From positions 620,001 through 684,000 of the forward strand of contig CAWBUW010000002.1 in the NCBI GenBank assembly GCA_963792075.1: DNA of 64,000 nt, read 5' to 3'. The DNA comes from CAWBUW01 sp963792075 (GTDB lineage Bacteria > Chloroflexota > Anaerolineae > Anaerolineales > UBA4823). This document shows, piece by piece, positions 16,062-24,923 of the stretch; the stretch's first letter is position 1, and the number at the start of each line of letters is the position of its first letter. A program made the translations under genes and the position numbers. The notes under the pieces were generated by a model. That model did not search any database. It saw only the letters and a program-made list of their open reading frames with translations, and was not told the origin of the DNA.

Positions 16062-18326
16062 ATGCGCATCATACGTTTACCCCTGGCCGTGTTCCTTTTA
16101 TTCAGTCTGGTTATCGTTCCCCCGCCCGGTAGGGCCTCAGCGGGAGATGGCCTACAGGCGGGCCCCGTGAAGGATATCTTTCACACCAATACTCCCACCA
16201 CTATTCAATATTATGATAGCCAGATCGTGCATTCAACCATCACCAATTGCGCCAGCATCATTCAGGGTTACCCCTATACTGAATATGGAGTGGGGGTGGT
16301 AGTCGGTTTTGCGGCTGACCCGGATGCCAGCCTGCCTGGCCCTGGCATGGTGGATTATATTCATGTGCTGATTGGCGGGTTGGGCAACGCTTGTTCCGGG
16401 CAGCGTGAACGGATCGAGGTCAAGCTGCCAGATGGAACTGGCCTGGCCATCAGTGGGGCCAACCCGGTGCTGTGCTATTACGACAACAGCCCGCTTTCCG
16501 GCTGCCCGCAATCGCTGCCAGGTTCGCCTTACCATTCGGGGGCCTATGTAGTGCCCTCGGGTGACAGCGCACATGCCAACACCTGGCCGTTGGCGCAGGG
16601 GCATATACTTGAGATCCAGATCCCGGTGGTTTCGAGCGTCTCCATGAGCAACGTACCCCTGACGGCCTACATCCTGTCGCTCGATGGTGAAACCAACCCC
16701 TGGCTGGCTCCGAGTGTTGGATATTATGTTTTCAGCAATACACCGACCATTCTCTATCTCACCCCATCGACCAAAGATATCACCGCGACCAGCGTCCACT
16801 CTTATGCCACCCTGTACAATCATGGCCTCACCGGCACAGCCTATTTTGACCTGGGCTCCAATCTCAATTACAACCTGTATGAAGAGTCAGCTTATATTGG
16901 CAATGCCAACGCCTGGCTTCTCAATTCCACCTGGTCGGGATTCACTCTTACCCCAAACACGCTTTACCACTGGCGGGCATCCTTCAAGCCGGATGGGGGA
17001 ACCATGATCTATGGGGATGACCAAACCTTCACCACCCTGGCGGATGGGCAGGTGATCGTGGGCAATGGCGCCGCTGCGGACTGCACGGGTGCCGCCTTTG
17101 CCGCAGCCCTTGCAACCCAAGGGTTGAAATCGATTACCTTCAACTGCGGTGACCAGCCGGTAAACATTCACATGGCGGGTACCGCAACCGTTTCGTCACC
17201 AGTCACCATCGACGGCGGCAACAGCGTCACTTTGTCAGGGAACAACACCTTTGGCTTGTTCGACCTGAAGAATGGAGCCAACCTGACCCTGAACCGGATA
17301 ACCTTGAGCGGTGGATCGGCTATCTGTGGTGGAGCTGTGTTCGTGGAAAACGGCGCCTCCCTGAACACAAGTGATGCGCGCATGACCGGCAATCATTCCA
17401 GCGGTAATGGAGGGGCGCTGTGCATTGACCTCACCGGCTCAGCCAACCTCAGGTATACCCAGATTTATAGCAATACGGCTGCATCCAGGGGAGGCGGGGC
17501 CTTTGTAGCCGGTTTGGCTGAATTCGCTTGGGATGATATCTCTGGAAATTTAGCGGGAGGTGATGGCGGGGGGATCTATAACGGCGGGAATATCAGCCTT
17601 ATTATGAGCCTGGTTGCAAGCAATTCAGTGCCTTCCGGCGGCACAATAACAGATCGCGAGAACCTGATCTTCGCCGGCGGAGGAATCTACAACACTGGAA
17701 GCCTGAACATAAATACCAGCACCGTGTCAGGCAATACCGCTTCTTTTGGCGGTGGGATTTACAACGATTATGGCGATGTAACCCTGTTTTCGGTCACGAT
17801 TGCCGGCAATCAAGCCAATGCTTCCGGAACGGAAGCTTTTATGAATGCCCAAGCAGGGGGGTTGGAGAGCCTCGACGCAACCCGCTTCCATATCGGTTCA
17901 GCGGTCTTGAAGAATACGATCATCGCCAACAACAGCGCCAACGGCCAGACCAATGCCAATTGCGGTGGCGCCAACCTGACCAGCGGCACAGTGTCCTCGG
18001 GAGGCCATAACCTTGACAGCGGGGCGCAATGTTTCAAGTTAGCCGCATCCACGGATAAAATCAACACCGATCCACGCCTTGGATCCCTGGCGAATAACGG
18101 CGGCAGGACGCGCACTATGGCCTTGCAGGGCAACAGCCCGGCGATCGACTCGGGTGATAATGCCGTGTGTGAGGAATTTGATCAGCGTGGGTATTTTGTC
18201 ACCATCGGAGGAATCCAGCAACGCGCGGTCGACGCCACCGGTCACACCCCGCCCATCTGCGATATGGGCGCCTTCGAATACTATCCTACCCTTTATTCCC
18301 TTTATTTGCCTTTGATCCGAAAGTAG
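16062..18326 (+). CDS. Secreted right-handed beta-helix protein with choice-of-anchor-Q-like C-terminus
   Basis: This 754-residue protein has a Sec signal peptide (MRIIRLPLAVFLLFSLVIV, cleavage near GRASA). Residues about 220-325 look like a fibronectin-III unit (TPNTLYHWRASFKPDGG, DDQTFTTL). A pectate-lyase-like parallel beta-helix follows, built from repeats of the type GGGIYNxGSLNI and SxVSGNTASFGGGIYN (about 345-640). The end NGGRTRTMALQGNSPAIDSGDN, CDMGAFEYYP resembles the choice-of-anchor-Q module, and the extreme C-terminus is LYLPLIRK. Such proteins are cell-surface adhesins or polysaccharide-binding proteins. Substrate unknown. The lipoprotein gene starts 11 bases downstream. Confidence 0.8.
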   Translation: MRIIRLPLAVFLLFSLVIVPPPGRASAGDGLQAGPVKDIFHTNTPTTIQYYDSQIVHSTITNCASIIQGYPYTEYGVGVVVGFAADPDASLPGPGMVDYIHVLIGGLGNACSGQRERIEVKLPDGTGLAISGANPVLCYYDNSPLSGCPQSLPGSPYHSGAYVVPSGDSAHANTWPLAQGHILEIQIPVVSSVSMSNVPLTAYILSLDGETNPWLAPSVGYYVFSNTPTILYLTPSTKDITATSVHSYATLYNHGLTGTAYFDLGSNLNYNLYEESAYIGNANAWLLNSTWSGFTLTPNTLYHWRASFKPDGGTMIYGDDQTFTTLADGQVIVGNGAAADCTGAAFAAALATQGLKSITFNCGDQPVNIHMAGTATVSSPVTIDGGNSVTLSGNNTFGLFDLKNGANLTLNRITLSGGSAICGGAVFVENGASLNTSDARMTGNHSSGNGGALCIDLTGSANLRYTQIYSNTAASRGGGAFVAGLAEFAWDDISGNLAGGDGGGIYNGGNISLIMSLVASNSVPSGGTITDRENLIFAGGGIYNTGSLNINTSTVSGNTASFGGGIYNDYGDVTLFSVTIAGNQANASGTEAFMNAQAGGLESLDATRFHIGSAVLKNTIIANNSANGQTNANCGGANLTSGTVSSGGHNLDSGAQCFKLAASTDKINTDPRLGSLANNGGRTRTMALQGNSPAIDSGDNAVCEEFDQRGYFVTIGGIQQRAVDATGHTPPICDMGAFEYYPTLYSLYLPLIRK

Positions 18327-18337
18327 GGATGTCTTTT

Positions 18338-18949
18338 ATGAAAACCAGAAACCAAATCCTGATGGTGAGTATGGCTTTCATAATAGCGGCCTGCAATTTG
18401 GGGGCGCCGGTCACACCTACAGCCGCAGTGGAGGCGCCAACACCAACGCAGACGACGCTCACCGCTACGCCTACCCTGATGCCAACAGCGATCAGCGAAC
18501 TTGGTCGATTGGACTGGATGATCACAGCTCCCGCCAGTCCAATTGACCTGAGCATCGACCTGGATACCAGCCGCAGCGTGGAAGCGGTAATCTCTCCTGA
18601 AGGGGGAAAATTGGAAGCGACCGGCGCGGACGGGACGCATTATGTACTTGATCTGCCAGCCGGATCGGTGATGATGGATACGCTTATCCGCATGACGCCG
18701 GTGAAGACGGTCAGCGACTTGCCGCTCAAACAGGCGGCGACCACCTGGGCCATCCAGCTCGAGCCGGAGGGTCTGCAGTTGCTGGCAGATGCCTCGTTGA
18801 CCATCCAGTTTCCCTCCCCGCCCCCTGTCATCCAACAAGTCCCGTTCCAGTACCAGGGTAGCGGTCAGGCTTTCAACCTTGCCGCGCCGGTAGTCAACGC
18901 GGCCGTGGACACCGGCGTGGATGCCACTTCTAGGCATGGTTCAAGGTAG
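18338..18949 (+). CDS. Lipoprotein, 3'-truncated by an inserted element
   Basis: The 203-residue product begins MKTRNQILMVSMAFIIAAC, a lipoprotein signal with the Cys in IIAAC. A Pro/Thr linker (APTPTQTTLTATPT) follows, then a beta-rich domain (VISPEGGKLEATGADGTHYVLDLPAGSV). ATG 18329 is an alternative start, but GGGA is better spaced for 18338. The last residues SRHGSR and the TAG stop (18947-18949) are supplied by the left end of the 132-bp repeat at 18943-19074, so the gene has probably lost its original C-terminus. Function unknown. Confidence 0.7.
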   Translation: MKTRNQILMVSMAFIIAACNLGAPVTPTAAVEAPTPTQTTLTATPTLMPTAISELGRLDWMITAPASPIDLSIDLDTSRSVEAVISPEGGKLEATGADGTHYVLDLPAGSVMMDTLIRMTPVKTVSDLPLKQAATTWAIQLEPEGLQLLADASLTIQFPSPPPVIQQVPFQYQGSGQAFNLAAPVVNAAVDTGVDATSRHGSR

Positions 18950-19074
18950 ATTGACACTTCCAATATCATTGATCATGCTTTTTAGGTACGTGAACGCCCC
19001 AGTATACGGCAAAAATCGCCGCAAAAGGGTGATTTCTGCCGCATTAAACCAAAAATAAAGTGTCAATCCACCTT
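18943..19074. mobile_element. 132-bp MITE-like element with 17-bp terminal inverted repeats
   Basis: The ends AAGGTAGATTGACACTT (18943-18959) and AAGTGTCAATCCACCTT (19058-19074) are inverted repeats with one mismatch. Inside is a smaller hairpin (CGGCAAAAATC with GATTTCTGCCG). It encodes nothing. The left end supplies the stop codon of the lipoprotein gene. No target duplication could be established. It could alternatively be a large bidirectional hairpin between convergent genes. Confidence 0.6.
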
Positions 19075-19096
19075 TCTTGGTTTCTGAATCATAACA

Positions 19097-20092
19097 CTAA
19101 AAATCATAGCTGAGTTCTGACGCATAACTATAAGATATAAGATGTGCGGTTTCTGTCTCTTGATATCCCTTTTCGTTATGCGAAATATCCGATAGTTTCT
19201 TCGCACTAAATTCCTGGAATACTTCCTTGACTGTGGCAATGACTCTCAATTCGGATGGTGTGAAGATCGAGAGATCTGGCGATGTATTGCCAACATACAC
19301 CTCGCCTGGGTGGTCATGATGCCATTCCTCTTCTTTTCGTATACCATCATCCGCTACTAGAGCAGCTAACCATTTCTCAAATTGATCTGGGACAGGCCCA
19401 TAAGGTAAGCTGGCGTATCTCGCTCCTGTAATGGAAACAGCGTATTTTTTAAAGTGTCCAAAGTCTGCATAAAAAAGCAGTTTCATCAATTTAGTTTTAA
19501 ATATCCGCTCTTGGAAGCAAAAGAACTTTATCGCTTCAAAGAATTTCGTAAGATCGAACTTTTTATAGCCACTATAAAGATCCGCATTGTAATTACCAAA
19601 AACATCCTTAGTTAATTCCAGCCAGGAGGCCTCCGTTTCCTCTACGAGGTGGCTAAGGATTTTTTGCTTTTTAGAATCGCTTAACACTCCCTGACTATTA
19701 GAAATTAAACTCAGAAAATTTCTTGGCTCCATTGCTAATTTGATAACCCGATCATGTGCTTCGCTTTGCAATGCTCCATTTTCATATCTATTCAATGTAG
19801 CGATACCAATGCCTAGAAGATCACTGAACTCTTTTTGTGTAAGACCACGTTCAACCCGAAGCTGGCGAATATCTTCGGGCTGCAACATATCTTTTCTAGC
19901 CCGATATTCTCGATATGCTATCGCATAGGGATCGATTACTGTTTTTGAATTCTCAAATTCTTCCCCACATTCTTGGCATTGGTAAAATTCTACTTCGACA
20001 TTAATGACCTCTCCACGGACGTTGAAATTTTCCGCTTTCTGTACTATGAGCAGCGGTGACTCTTTTTCGCAATTCGGACAAAAGCCGTTCAT
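19097..20092 (-). CDS. MqsA-like zinc-finger/HTH antitoxin with C-terminal Panacea (SocA/DUF4065) domain
   Basis: A 331-residue antitoxin. A YgiT/MqsA-type zinc site (CPNC at residues 5-8, CQECGEEF about 40 residues later) precedes an XRE helix-turn-helix (IRQLRVERGLTQKEFSDLLGIGIATLNRYENG, about 75-108). The C-terminal half is a Panacea domain: KLMKLLFYADFGHFKKYAV, ITGARYASLPYGPVPDQF and AKKLSDISHNEKGY. Panacea domains are known to neutralise many unrelated toxins. I chose ATG 20092 because GGGAG precedes it, leaving 28 bases after the toxin stop; an in-frame ATG at 20128 would overlap the toxin gene by eight bases. Toxin-first order is as in mqsRA. The HTH probably represses the operon through the palindromes upstream. 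Confidence 0.88.
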   Translation of the reverse strand: MNGFCPNCEKESPLLIVQKAENFNVRGEVINVEVEFYQCQECGEEFENSKTVIDPYAIAYREYRARKDMLQPEDIRQLRVERGLTQKEFSDLLGIGIATLNRYENGALQSEAHDRVIKLAMEPRNFLSLISNSQGVLSDSKKQKILSHLVEETEASWLELTKDVFGNYNADLYSGYKKFDLTKFFEAIKFFCFQERIFKTKLMKLLFYADFGHFKKYAVSITGARYASLPYGPVPDQFEKWLAALVADDGIRKEEEWHHDHPGEVYVGNTSPDLSIFTPSELRVIATVKEVFQEFSAKKLSDISHNEKGYQETETAHLISYSYASELSYDF

Positions 20093-20120
20093 TGCATCTC
20101 CCATCTCTTTATTTGAATTA

Positions 20121-20486
20121 TTATGCAAAAGGATAACTTAGTGGATGTTCTGCTTTATGAAATGAAAAACAGACAGCATGTTCTGTTCCAAGATGGCCAG
20201 CAATTTTTAATTTGATATAAACCTCAATACCATCGATACGTTTGCCAAACACCCAATAATCGCCAGGTTTATATTCATCCTTTATCGGACCGGAACTGTA
20301 ATCTAGTATTGACAAAGACAAGACAATTTCCTCTCGTTGCCTTCCTGTCAAACCTAATTCTAGCAAGTGGCGCTCATTAATTTGACGATCTTTCACTAGT
20401 AACCCTTTCTCATATATCAGGGCTTTGAAATCGTCTAAAAATTGGCGGGTAAATTTGCGTAACTCATCTTCATGTTTTTCAGCCAT
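20121..20486 (-). CDS. MqsR-like mRNA interferase toxin
   Basis: The 121-residue protein follows the outline of MqsR. A leucine-rich helix (LLELGLTGRQREEIVLSLSILDYSSGP) is followed by PGDYWVFGKRIDGIEVYIKLKI and ends in AVCFSFHKAE, parallel to VYLKI and VSFKEK of E. coli MqsR. It also has about 35 extra N-terminal residues. MqsR is a ribosome-independent RNase of the RelE fold. ATG 20486 lies behind AGGAA, and the promoter at 20517-20545 fits it. Its downstream partner carries the MqsA zinc finger, which supports the call. Similarity is by eye, so a different RelE-like branch is possible. Confidence 0.72.
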   Translation of the reverse strand: MAEKHEDELRKFTRQFLDDFKALIYEKGLLVKDRQINERHLLELGLTGRQREEIVLSLSILDYSSGPIKDEYKPGDYWVFGKRIDGIEVYIKLKIAGHLGTEHAVCFSFHKAEHPLSYPFA

Positions 20487-20516
20487 CAAGTCAGTTCCTG
20501 TGGAAATCCCATATGT

Positions 20517-20579
20517 ATTTTATCATATGATATAATTTTTTTCAATATTTATCAAATGATAATAATGATATGATTATCA
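20517..20579 (-). promoter_or_regulatory. Toxin-antitoxin promoter with three TATCA/TGATA operators
   Basis: On the minus strand TTGAAA (20545-20540), a 17-base spacer and TAAAAT (20522-20517) form a good sigma-70 promoter. TATCATATGATA at 20521-20532 is a perfect palindrome over the -10 region. TTATCAAATGATAA at 20549-20562 and TGATA-N4-TATCA at 20566-20579 are further symmetric sites just upstream. These are strong candidates for repressor binding by the HTH antitoxin. Confidence 0.75.
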
Positions 20580-20840
20580 ATATACTGTCGGTGATTTGTG
20601 GCATGCGGCTTTCTAAGAATCTCAGAGAGGCTATATTCAGGGTGGCTCCATTGTCGGGGCGGCTGCGGTCTACGTGGATTCCCCCATATGATATGAATAG
20701 AATACATCACAATTGGTCGTAAGAACAAGTGATATTTGTCATAAAAGCTAGGGGGCTGTCACACTCCTACAGCGCACATCGCGCTTTATCGGTGGTAATA
20801 TATTCTCAGAGTTAAAGAACACAACGATCGAGGACAACCG
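20580..20840. other. Intergenic stretch without recognisable gene
   Basis: Between the toxin promoter and the C39/TPR gene I see no open frame, RNA gene or strong hairpin. A further ATATGATAT-like half-site occurs near 20687. The promoter of the downstream gene must lie here but was not resolved. Confidence 0.5.
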
Positions 20841-23800
20841 ATGACGCAGGAGCTTCCTTCAACAGATTACCGCGCTTTGCTGGAGGCGTATAAACCGGCC
20901 ACGCTGCTGGGGCTGATCCCGGCGGATGGGCCGGCGGCGTTGGGCGTGTACCGTGCGGAGGCGCTGCTGGACCTGGACCGGGTCAAGGAGGCCAGGCAGG
21001 CCCTGGATCCGCTGGTGGGGCAGTTGGAAGGCGAAGCGTTCGCAGCGGCGGAAAGGCTGTGGGCGCAGGTGCTGCTGCGCCAGGGCTGGTTCGATGGCGC
21101 CATCCTGGCGGCGAACAGCGCGCTGGAAGCGGCGCAAAGCGACGACCTGCGCGCCATGGCGCTGGCCAGCGCGGCGGTCGGCTTTGCGTTTAAGCGCTGC
21201 TGGAACCTGGCCGAGAACCGGCTGCGCGCGGCGCTGGAACGGGAGGCGAATAACCCGCACGTGCTGATCGCCCAGGCGCGCATCCGCCTGGAGGCAGACC
21301 AGCGCATCGAAGCGCGCCAGGTGTACGAACGCATGGCGCAGTTGGAAATCCCCTGGGCGCAGGCGTACGCGCACTGGGGCTTGAGCCACGTGGCTTACCT
21401 GCTGGGCGAGTTCGCCCAGGCGCGCCAGTTCGGCGAGCAGGCCGTGGCTTATTCGGACGAAATCACGCTGCCATTCTACGTGCTCGGGCAGGTGGCGCTG
21501 GCGCAGCAGGATGCGCCTTACCTGGCGGGCGTGGTGGCAGCGATCGAACAGCGCAGCCCCCAGGCGGAGGGCCTGGGGGGCTTGAAGACCGAGCTAGACA
21601 AGCTGCGTGACCGCCTGGTCGCGCTGGCGGACCCGGCGCGGCAGCACGAGCGCAGGCGGCTGGAAGCGTTCCCCACGCTGGTGCAGCGCCGCGATTACTG
21701 CGGCCCCTCCACGGTCGAGCTGGTGCTGCGCTACTGGCGCGGCGGCCCGGAGCTGAGCAATGACCAGATCGCCGAGAGCGTGAAGTTCCCCCAATCCGGC
21801 ACACCGGTCTACCGCATGCGCGAGTTTTTCCACCTGGTCGGGTTCGATACGGTGCGCCCGCTGGCGCCGGTGGACAAGCTCAAGAAGCTGATCGACGCAG
21901 GCTACCCGGTTATCGTGCAGGAGGAATTCGCCAATTCCTCGCACGTGGCGGTGGTGATTGGCTATGACGACGTCAAACAGGTGGTGGAGCTGCAGGACCC
22001 CATGACGCACATTGTCACCCGTACGCCATTTGACGAGTTCGACCGCCTGCGGCGCTCTTACCTGAACTCGGCGGTCGTGGCTTTCCCGCGCGCCCAGGGG
22101 CACGACCAGGCGCTGGCGCGCCTGAACCTGTTCGATAACCAGGTGGTGGTGTGGACCGACCTGGCGGTGCTGCAAATAGACCAGGCGCGCCTGGACACCG
22201 CCGCCGAGCTGATGCGCAGGGCGGTCAAACGCCTGCCCGCCCACGCGCTCTCCTGGATCATGCTGCTGCACGCCGAGATGGAGCAGTGGCGCACGGCCCG
22301 GCTGCACGTGGTGTACCCGCCCGGCACGCTGGCCGCCCGCCTGGGCGGGAAAGCCGCCGAGCCGCCCGAAAGGGCTGCAGGGCGCTTCTATGACACGCTG
22401 GCGCAGGCGCGCAAGTTCCACCCGCAGGCTGAATTCATCTTCCAGTTCGAAGGCAGCGCGGCGCTGATCGAAAACGACCTGCCGCGGGCGCTGAAAGCCT
22501 TCGAGCACGCCTGCACGCTGGACCCGGAGGATGCGCGCAACTACGTCTCACTGGCAGAGTGCCGCTTCGCGCGGCGGGAATATGCAGCGGCGCGGGAGTC
22601 GGCCTGGCAGGCGCTGCAGCGGGACCAGGGGCTGGTCTCAGCGAATACCTGGATGGCGCGCTGCGTGGTGGATGAAGACGCAAGCGAAGCGCGGCATTAC
22701 GCCGCGGTGGCGGTAGAACTGGGCCCGGAATGGTGGCTGACCCACCTGGCCTGCGCCGAAGCCTGGCTCCAATCGAAGGAGTATGATGCCGCCCGGCGGG
22801 AGGTGGAAACGGCGCTCTCGCTTTCCCCAGGTAACCCGGAGGTGCTGGCGCTGCGCGGCATGCTGCTCTCGCTGACGGGGGACCCGGCGGGGGCGGCGAT
22901 CGATGCTCAGGCCGTGCTGGACAGCCCGCTGCCGCGCAGCTTGCACACCGAATACCAGGTACAGCAGCTTTTATGCCGGCTGTCCTTCGGCTCCGGGCTG
23001 TACGAAGAAGCCGGCGAGCGCGTGCAGTCCTTGCTGAAGCAGTGCCCGGAGGATGCCTGGGCGGTCCAATTCCAGGCTGCGGCGCAGTGTGAAGCGCTGA
23101 TCCAGGCGGAAGAAAGGCCGGACGAAGCCGGCCTGGCGGAACTGCGCCAGCGCTACGAACAGGCCATCCGCTTGAACAAGGGCGAAACCTGGGTGGTGAG
23201 CGACTACCTGGGATATTTAGCCAGGCTGGCCGGGTCTGCGAGCGCCCTGGAGGCTGGAGGCCAACTGCGCCAGGCGTACCCCGAGCATGGGGGCCTGGTG
23301 TATCTGCATGGCATCTACCAGTCAAGGGCGGGCGAGGCCGAAGCAGCGGCGCGAACCATGTTGGAGGCGCTGGGCATGCCGGATGGCGCGCGTAACCGCG
23401 ACGAGCTATACGAAATCTTCAACCTGGTCCTGGACGGGCTGGGCCTGGAGCAGGGCGAGCAGGCGCTGATGGAGTCGCCCATCCAGGCTGGCAGCGCGCC
23501 GGGAGGCGAGCGGCGGCGGGCGCTGGGGTTGGCGCTGGCCCGGCGCGATCCTGACAGTGCGGCGCGGGCGCGGGAACTGCTGCGCGCCGCGCTGCAAAGC
23601 GATGCGGAGGATGGGTTGGCCTGGATGCGCCTGGGGGACGTGGCTGAGAGCGACGAAGAGCAGGAGAGATGCTACCGGCGCGCTTTGATGGCTGCGCCCC
23701 ATTGGGACTTTGCCCGCTCCAACCTGGCGCGCTTCCTGGTGCACGTAGGCCGCCCCGGCGAAGCCCTGGAATTCACTTCCGGATATGAAAGCCGCTCCCA

Positions 23801-24923
23801 GGACGTGCTGGTGGCGCACGGGCAGGCGCTGATCGGGGTGGGGTATTACGAAGAAGCGGCAAGCGCGATCGGGCGCGCCATCGCGGAAGCAGCCAAACCC
23901 TGGCCGAGCCTGTATTATGACAAATGGTACGCTGAAATGGAGTGCGGTTGGCACGAAGCCGCACTGGCGACCGCGCGCCAGGCGCAGAAGTTCTTCTCGG
24001 AGGACCCGCTGTGGTACATCCGCATGGCGCGCGCGCTGGGCGAGCTGGAACGCATAGAGCAGGCCTGGAGCGTGCTGGAAACGGCCCAGCAAGCCGGGCT
24101 GGAACCGCAAGCCCTGCTGCGCGAGCAGTTCGAGCTGGCCTGGCGGGAGCGGGATGTAGCGAATGCCTGGGCGATCCTCGAGCAGTTCCTGCAGGCCGAG
24201 GCGGGAGAGCCGCCGGTACCCGACCGGCTGACCTGGGCAGAAGAGAAAACGTTTATGCTGCTGGTGGAAACCGGGCGGCTGCCGGAGGCGCGCCGTCTGC
24301 TGGCGGGCAAATCGCTAGGCGCGGATGGCTGGGGGAATGCCGCCTGGACGGCGATGTTGAGCGACCAACATGCCTATTCATTGGAGTTGGCCCAATGCGC
24401 GCTGGAGCTTGATCCGGGGCACTATGCCGGCATGTACGCCCGCGCACAGGCTCTGTCTGAGCTCGACCGGGAAGACCAGGCCCTGGAAGCGCTGCAGGCG
24501 CTGCGTGAAGCGCACCCCAACGAGCATCATGCCTACGAAAAGTTGGCGTTGTACGCGGCTGCAGCGGGCGAGCCGGCCGACCAGGGAGTACTGGCGGATG
24601 CGTTCGAGCTGGCCGACCAGGGGGTGCTGCTGGGGCCGCACTGCCCCTACGCCTGGGCGACGCGCGGGTACGTGTACTTTGTGCGCGGCCAATTGGTGGA
24701 GGCGCTGGCCGATTTGCAGCTCGCCTGGACGCGCGCCGATTCACGGCAGCGCCCTAAGACCCCCATTTTTTGGTGGCTACTGGGCATCTTGCAGGATGAC
24801 CAGGCGTTGGTAGACGAAATGCGCCAGGCCGCGCAGGAAAAGGCCACCACCGCAATGGCTTGCAGGATGATTGCCCGGGTGGAGGCGCTGTTGGCCGTAG
24901 ATGAGGAGCCATCCAATGACTGA
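20841..24923 (+). CDS. Large cytoplasmic C39-like peptidase/TPR repeat protein
   Basis: A 1360-residue protein without signal peptide or membrane segment. Residues 1-270 are TPR-like helices (AEALLDLDRVKEARQALDPL). A papain-like C39-type domain follows, with the putative nucleophile in RRDYCGPSTVELVLRYW (Cys about 286), His in SHVAVVIGYDD (about 367) and Asp in ELQDPM (about 384). From about 430 to the end it is a long TPR superhelix (ALKAFEHACTLDPEDARNYVSLAEC and similar). C39 domains usually sit in bacteriocin exporters; here there is no transporter. The DUF4037 gene overlaps its stop codon, so the two are translationally coupled. Substrate and role unknown. Confidence 0.8.
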   Translation: MTQELPSTDYRALLEAYKPATLLGLIPADGPAALGVYRAEALLDLDRVKEARQALDPLVGQLEGEAFAAAERLWAQVLLRQGWFDGAILAANSALEAAQSDDLRAMALASAAVGFAFKRCWNLAENRLRAALEREANNPHVLIAQARIRLEADQRIEARQVYERMAQLEIPWAQAYAHWGLSHVAYLLGEFAQARQFGEQAVAYSDEITLPFYVLGQVALAQQDAPYLAGVVAAIEQRSPQAEGLGGLKTELDKLRDRLVALADPARQHERRRLEAFPTLVQRRDYCGPSTVELVLRYWRGGPELSNDQIAESVKFPQSGTPVYRMREFFHLVGFDTVRPLAPVDKLKKLIDAGYPVIVQEEFANSSHVAVVIGYDDVKQVVELQDPMTHIVTRTPFDEFDRLRRSYLNSAVVAFPRAQGHDQALARLNLFDNQVVVWTDLAVLQIDQARLDTAAELMRRAVKRLPAHALSWIMLLHAEMEQWRTARLHVVYPPGTLAARLGGKAAEPPERAAGRFYDTLAQARKFHPQAEFIFQFEGSAALIENDLPRALKAFEHACTLDPEDARNYVSLAECRFARREYAAARESAWQALQRDQGLVSANTWMARCVVDEDASEARHYAAVAVELGPEWWLTHLACAEAWLQSKEYDAARREVETALSLSPGNPEVLALRGMLLSLTGDPAGAAIDAQAVLDSPLPRSLHTEYQVQQLLCRLSFGSGLYEEAGERVQSLLKQCPEDAWAVQFQAAAQCEALIQAEERPDEAGLAELRQRYEQAIRLNKGETWVVSDYLGYLARLAGSASALEAGGQLRQAYPEHGGLVYLHGIYQSRAGEAEAAARTMLEALGMPDGARNRDELYEIFNLVLDGLGLEQGEQALMESPIQAGSAPGGERRRALGLALARRDPDSAARARELLRAALQSDAEDGLAWMRLGDVAESDEEQERCYRRALMAAPHWDFARSNLARFLVHVGRPGEALEFTSGYESRSQDVLVAHGQALIGVGYYEEAASAIGRAIAEAAKPWPSLYYDKWYAEMECGWHEAALATARQAQKFFSEDPLWYIRMARALGELERIEQAWSVLETAQQAGLEPQALLREQFELAWRERDVANAWAILEQFLQAEAGEPPVPDRLTWAEEKTFMLLVETGRLPEARRLLAGKSLGADGWGNAAWTAMLSDQHAYSLELAQCALELDPGHYAGMYARAQALSELDREDQALEALQALREAHPNEHHAYEKLALYAAAAGEPADQGVLADAFELADQGVLLGPHCPYAWATRGYVYFVRGQLVEALADLQLAWTRADSRQRPKTPIFWWLLGILQDDQALVDEMRQAAQEKATTAMACRMIARVEALLAVDEEPSND

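Noticed and set aside
20859..24744. Long open frames on the minus strand and in other frames across the C39/TPR gene
   Set aside because: The DNA is GC-rich and codon bias keeps antisense frames open. Their products are Arg/Pro/Gln-rich without domain character, and the plus-strand TPR gene explains the region.
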